Source: Datisca glomerata
Lineage: Eukaryota > Streptophyta > Magnoliopsida > Cucurbitales > Datiscaceae
NCBI GenBank assembly: GCA_003255025.1
Contig: QANY01013250.1
Span: 1,426,001-1,490,000 of the forward strand
Length of the DNA: 64,000 bases
Reading direction: 5' to 3'
Made by a program: the position numbers and the translations under genes. The notes under the pieces are model-generated. The model was not told the DNA's origin, did no database searches, and was given only the letters and a program-made list of their open reading frames with translations. Shown here in pieces: positions 63,491 to 64,000 of the stretch; the first letter of the stretch is position 1; every line of letters begins with the position of its first letter.

Positions 63491-64000
63491 TTTAATTTCC
63501 TTGCAATTTACTTTTGCATGTACTTTTCCCTTTCCCAAACTTTTACTTTTTGACAGATTTCCTTGTGTTTTTCTGAAGTTAATGAGAAGATCTTTCCTGT
63601 TTCACTGTTTCTTCTATCAGCTTTCCTTTTTCCAATACTCAAAAGATTTTCTGCTTTTGCTTTCTTCTGTCGTTTTCTCAAACAGTTGGTAAAAATTTAG
63701 AGAAATATTTTGGCAAGGAGTTCCTTTTCTTAAACATTAAAAATATATTTTCTTATTTGTATAGTTACATGTTTTACCCACACTCATTCCGCCTTTTTTA
63801 AGTTTTCTATAAGAGTATAGTTTGCTTTGGCTGATTCATGATGGAAAAAAGTGGGCCCTTCCTGTTTGGTCGAGCCACCATTTTTTACAGCTTTTTGGTT
63901 TTGCCTAGTTCATTTGCCATTCTGTTTGTTCCTCTTTTTTTGCCCGTCTTTAGAAGATGTTTTTCTTTTTTAGAGTAGGACTTATAGAATGAACCTCCCA
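63491..64000. other. Tat-2 internal DNA after the antisense frame
   Basis: Pyrimidine-rich, no domain recognised. Probably the 3' UTR side of the antisense frame, with pol expected farther right on the minus strand. Confidence 0.4.

Larger units (their letters stand above)
55921..64000 (-). mobile_element. Tat-2: Tat-type gypsy element, 3' portion only in window
   Basis: Its 3' LTR (55921-56454) lies against Copia-3 gag; inside it is a plus-strand frame resembling plant 'putative gypsy type transposon' proteins (about 57057-63490), opposite in sense to the expected gag-pol. Antisense frames placed between pol and the 3' LTR are known in Tat elements such as Grande. The pol region would lie beyond the right window edge. 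A copia element (58811-63248) is nested in it. Orientation is inferred from this layout. Confidence 0.6.

Overview
The window is nuclear DNA of a flowering plant, most likely a eudicot. It has AT-rich non-coding DNA, GT-AG introns, four recognisable plant genes at the left, and degenerate nested plant LTR retrotransposons at the right. I cannot name the species from the sequence.

Left part, about 1 to 23.6 kb, is a gene island. Two fold-back DNA transposons (555-1923 and 1984-3164) lie upstream of an intronless LDL1-type histone demethylase gene (3408-5909, +). A two-exon FSK3 dehydrin follows (10546-11352, +), with a TATA box and a DRE core upstream. Next is an eight-exon neutral ceramidase (12788-19878, +), whose 3-kb first intron holds a non-autonomous CACTA transposon. 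A ten-exon alcohol dehydrogenase-like gene (19957-22955, -) ends only 78 bp from the ceramidase stop, tail to tail. I rebuilt exon structures by hand; all junctions keep frame and use GT-AG. The four genes share no obvious pathway and look like ordinary neighbours.

Right part, about 23.6 to 64 kb, has no intact host gene that I can see. It is a stack of decayed LTR retrotransposons inserted into one another. Copia-1 (minus, about 23.6-44.3 kb) is split by a solo LTR (25807-27678) and by a non-coding Tat-like element (28734-42106). That element is itself split by a Ty3/gypsy element (29229-36233, +) and carries a solo LTR of the Copia-1 family (37463-38475). Then come a deleted Tat-type gypsy element (Tat-1, about 44.6-50.6 kb, -), Copia-3 (50632-55920, -), and Tat-2 (55921 to the window end, -), which sits in the Copia-3 gag region. 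Tat-2 has an opposite-strand reading frame resembling the plant 'putative gypsy type transposon' family, interrupted by a deletion derivative, Copia-4 (58811-63248, +). Element names are my own labels.

Most notable: the ceramidase has Thr where the family has its nucleophile Ser (GDVTPN instead of GDVSPN); the layered insertion history can be read from target duplications; several tandem arrays lie inside non-coding element DNA; and the antisense frame of Tat-2 is recognisable despite decay.
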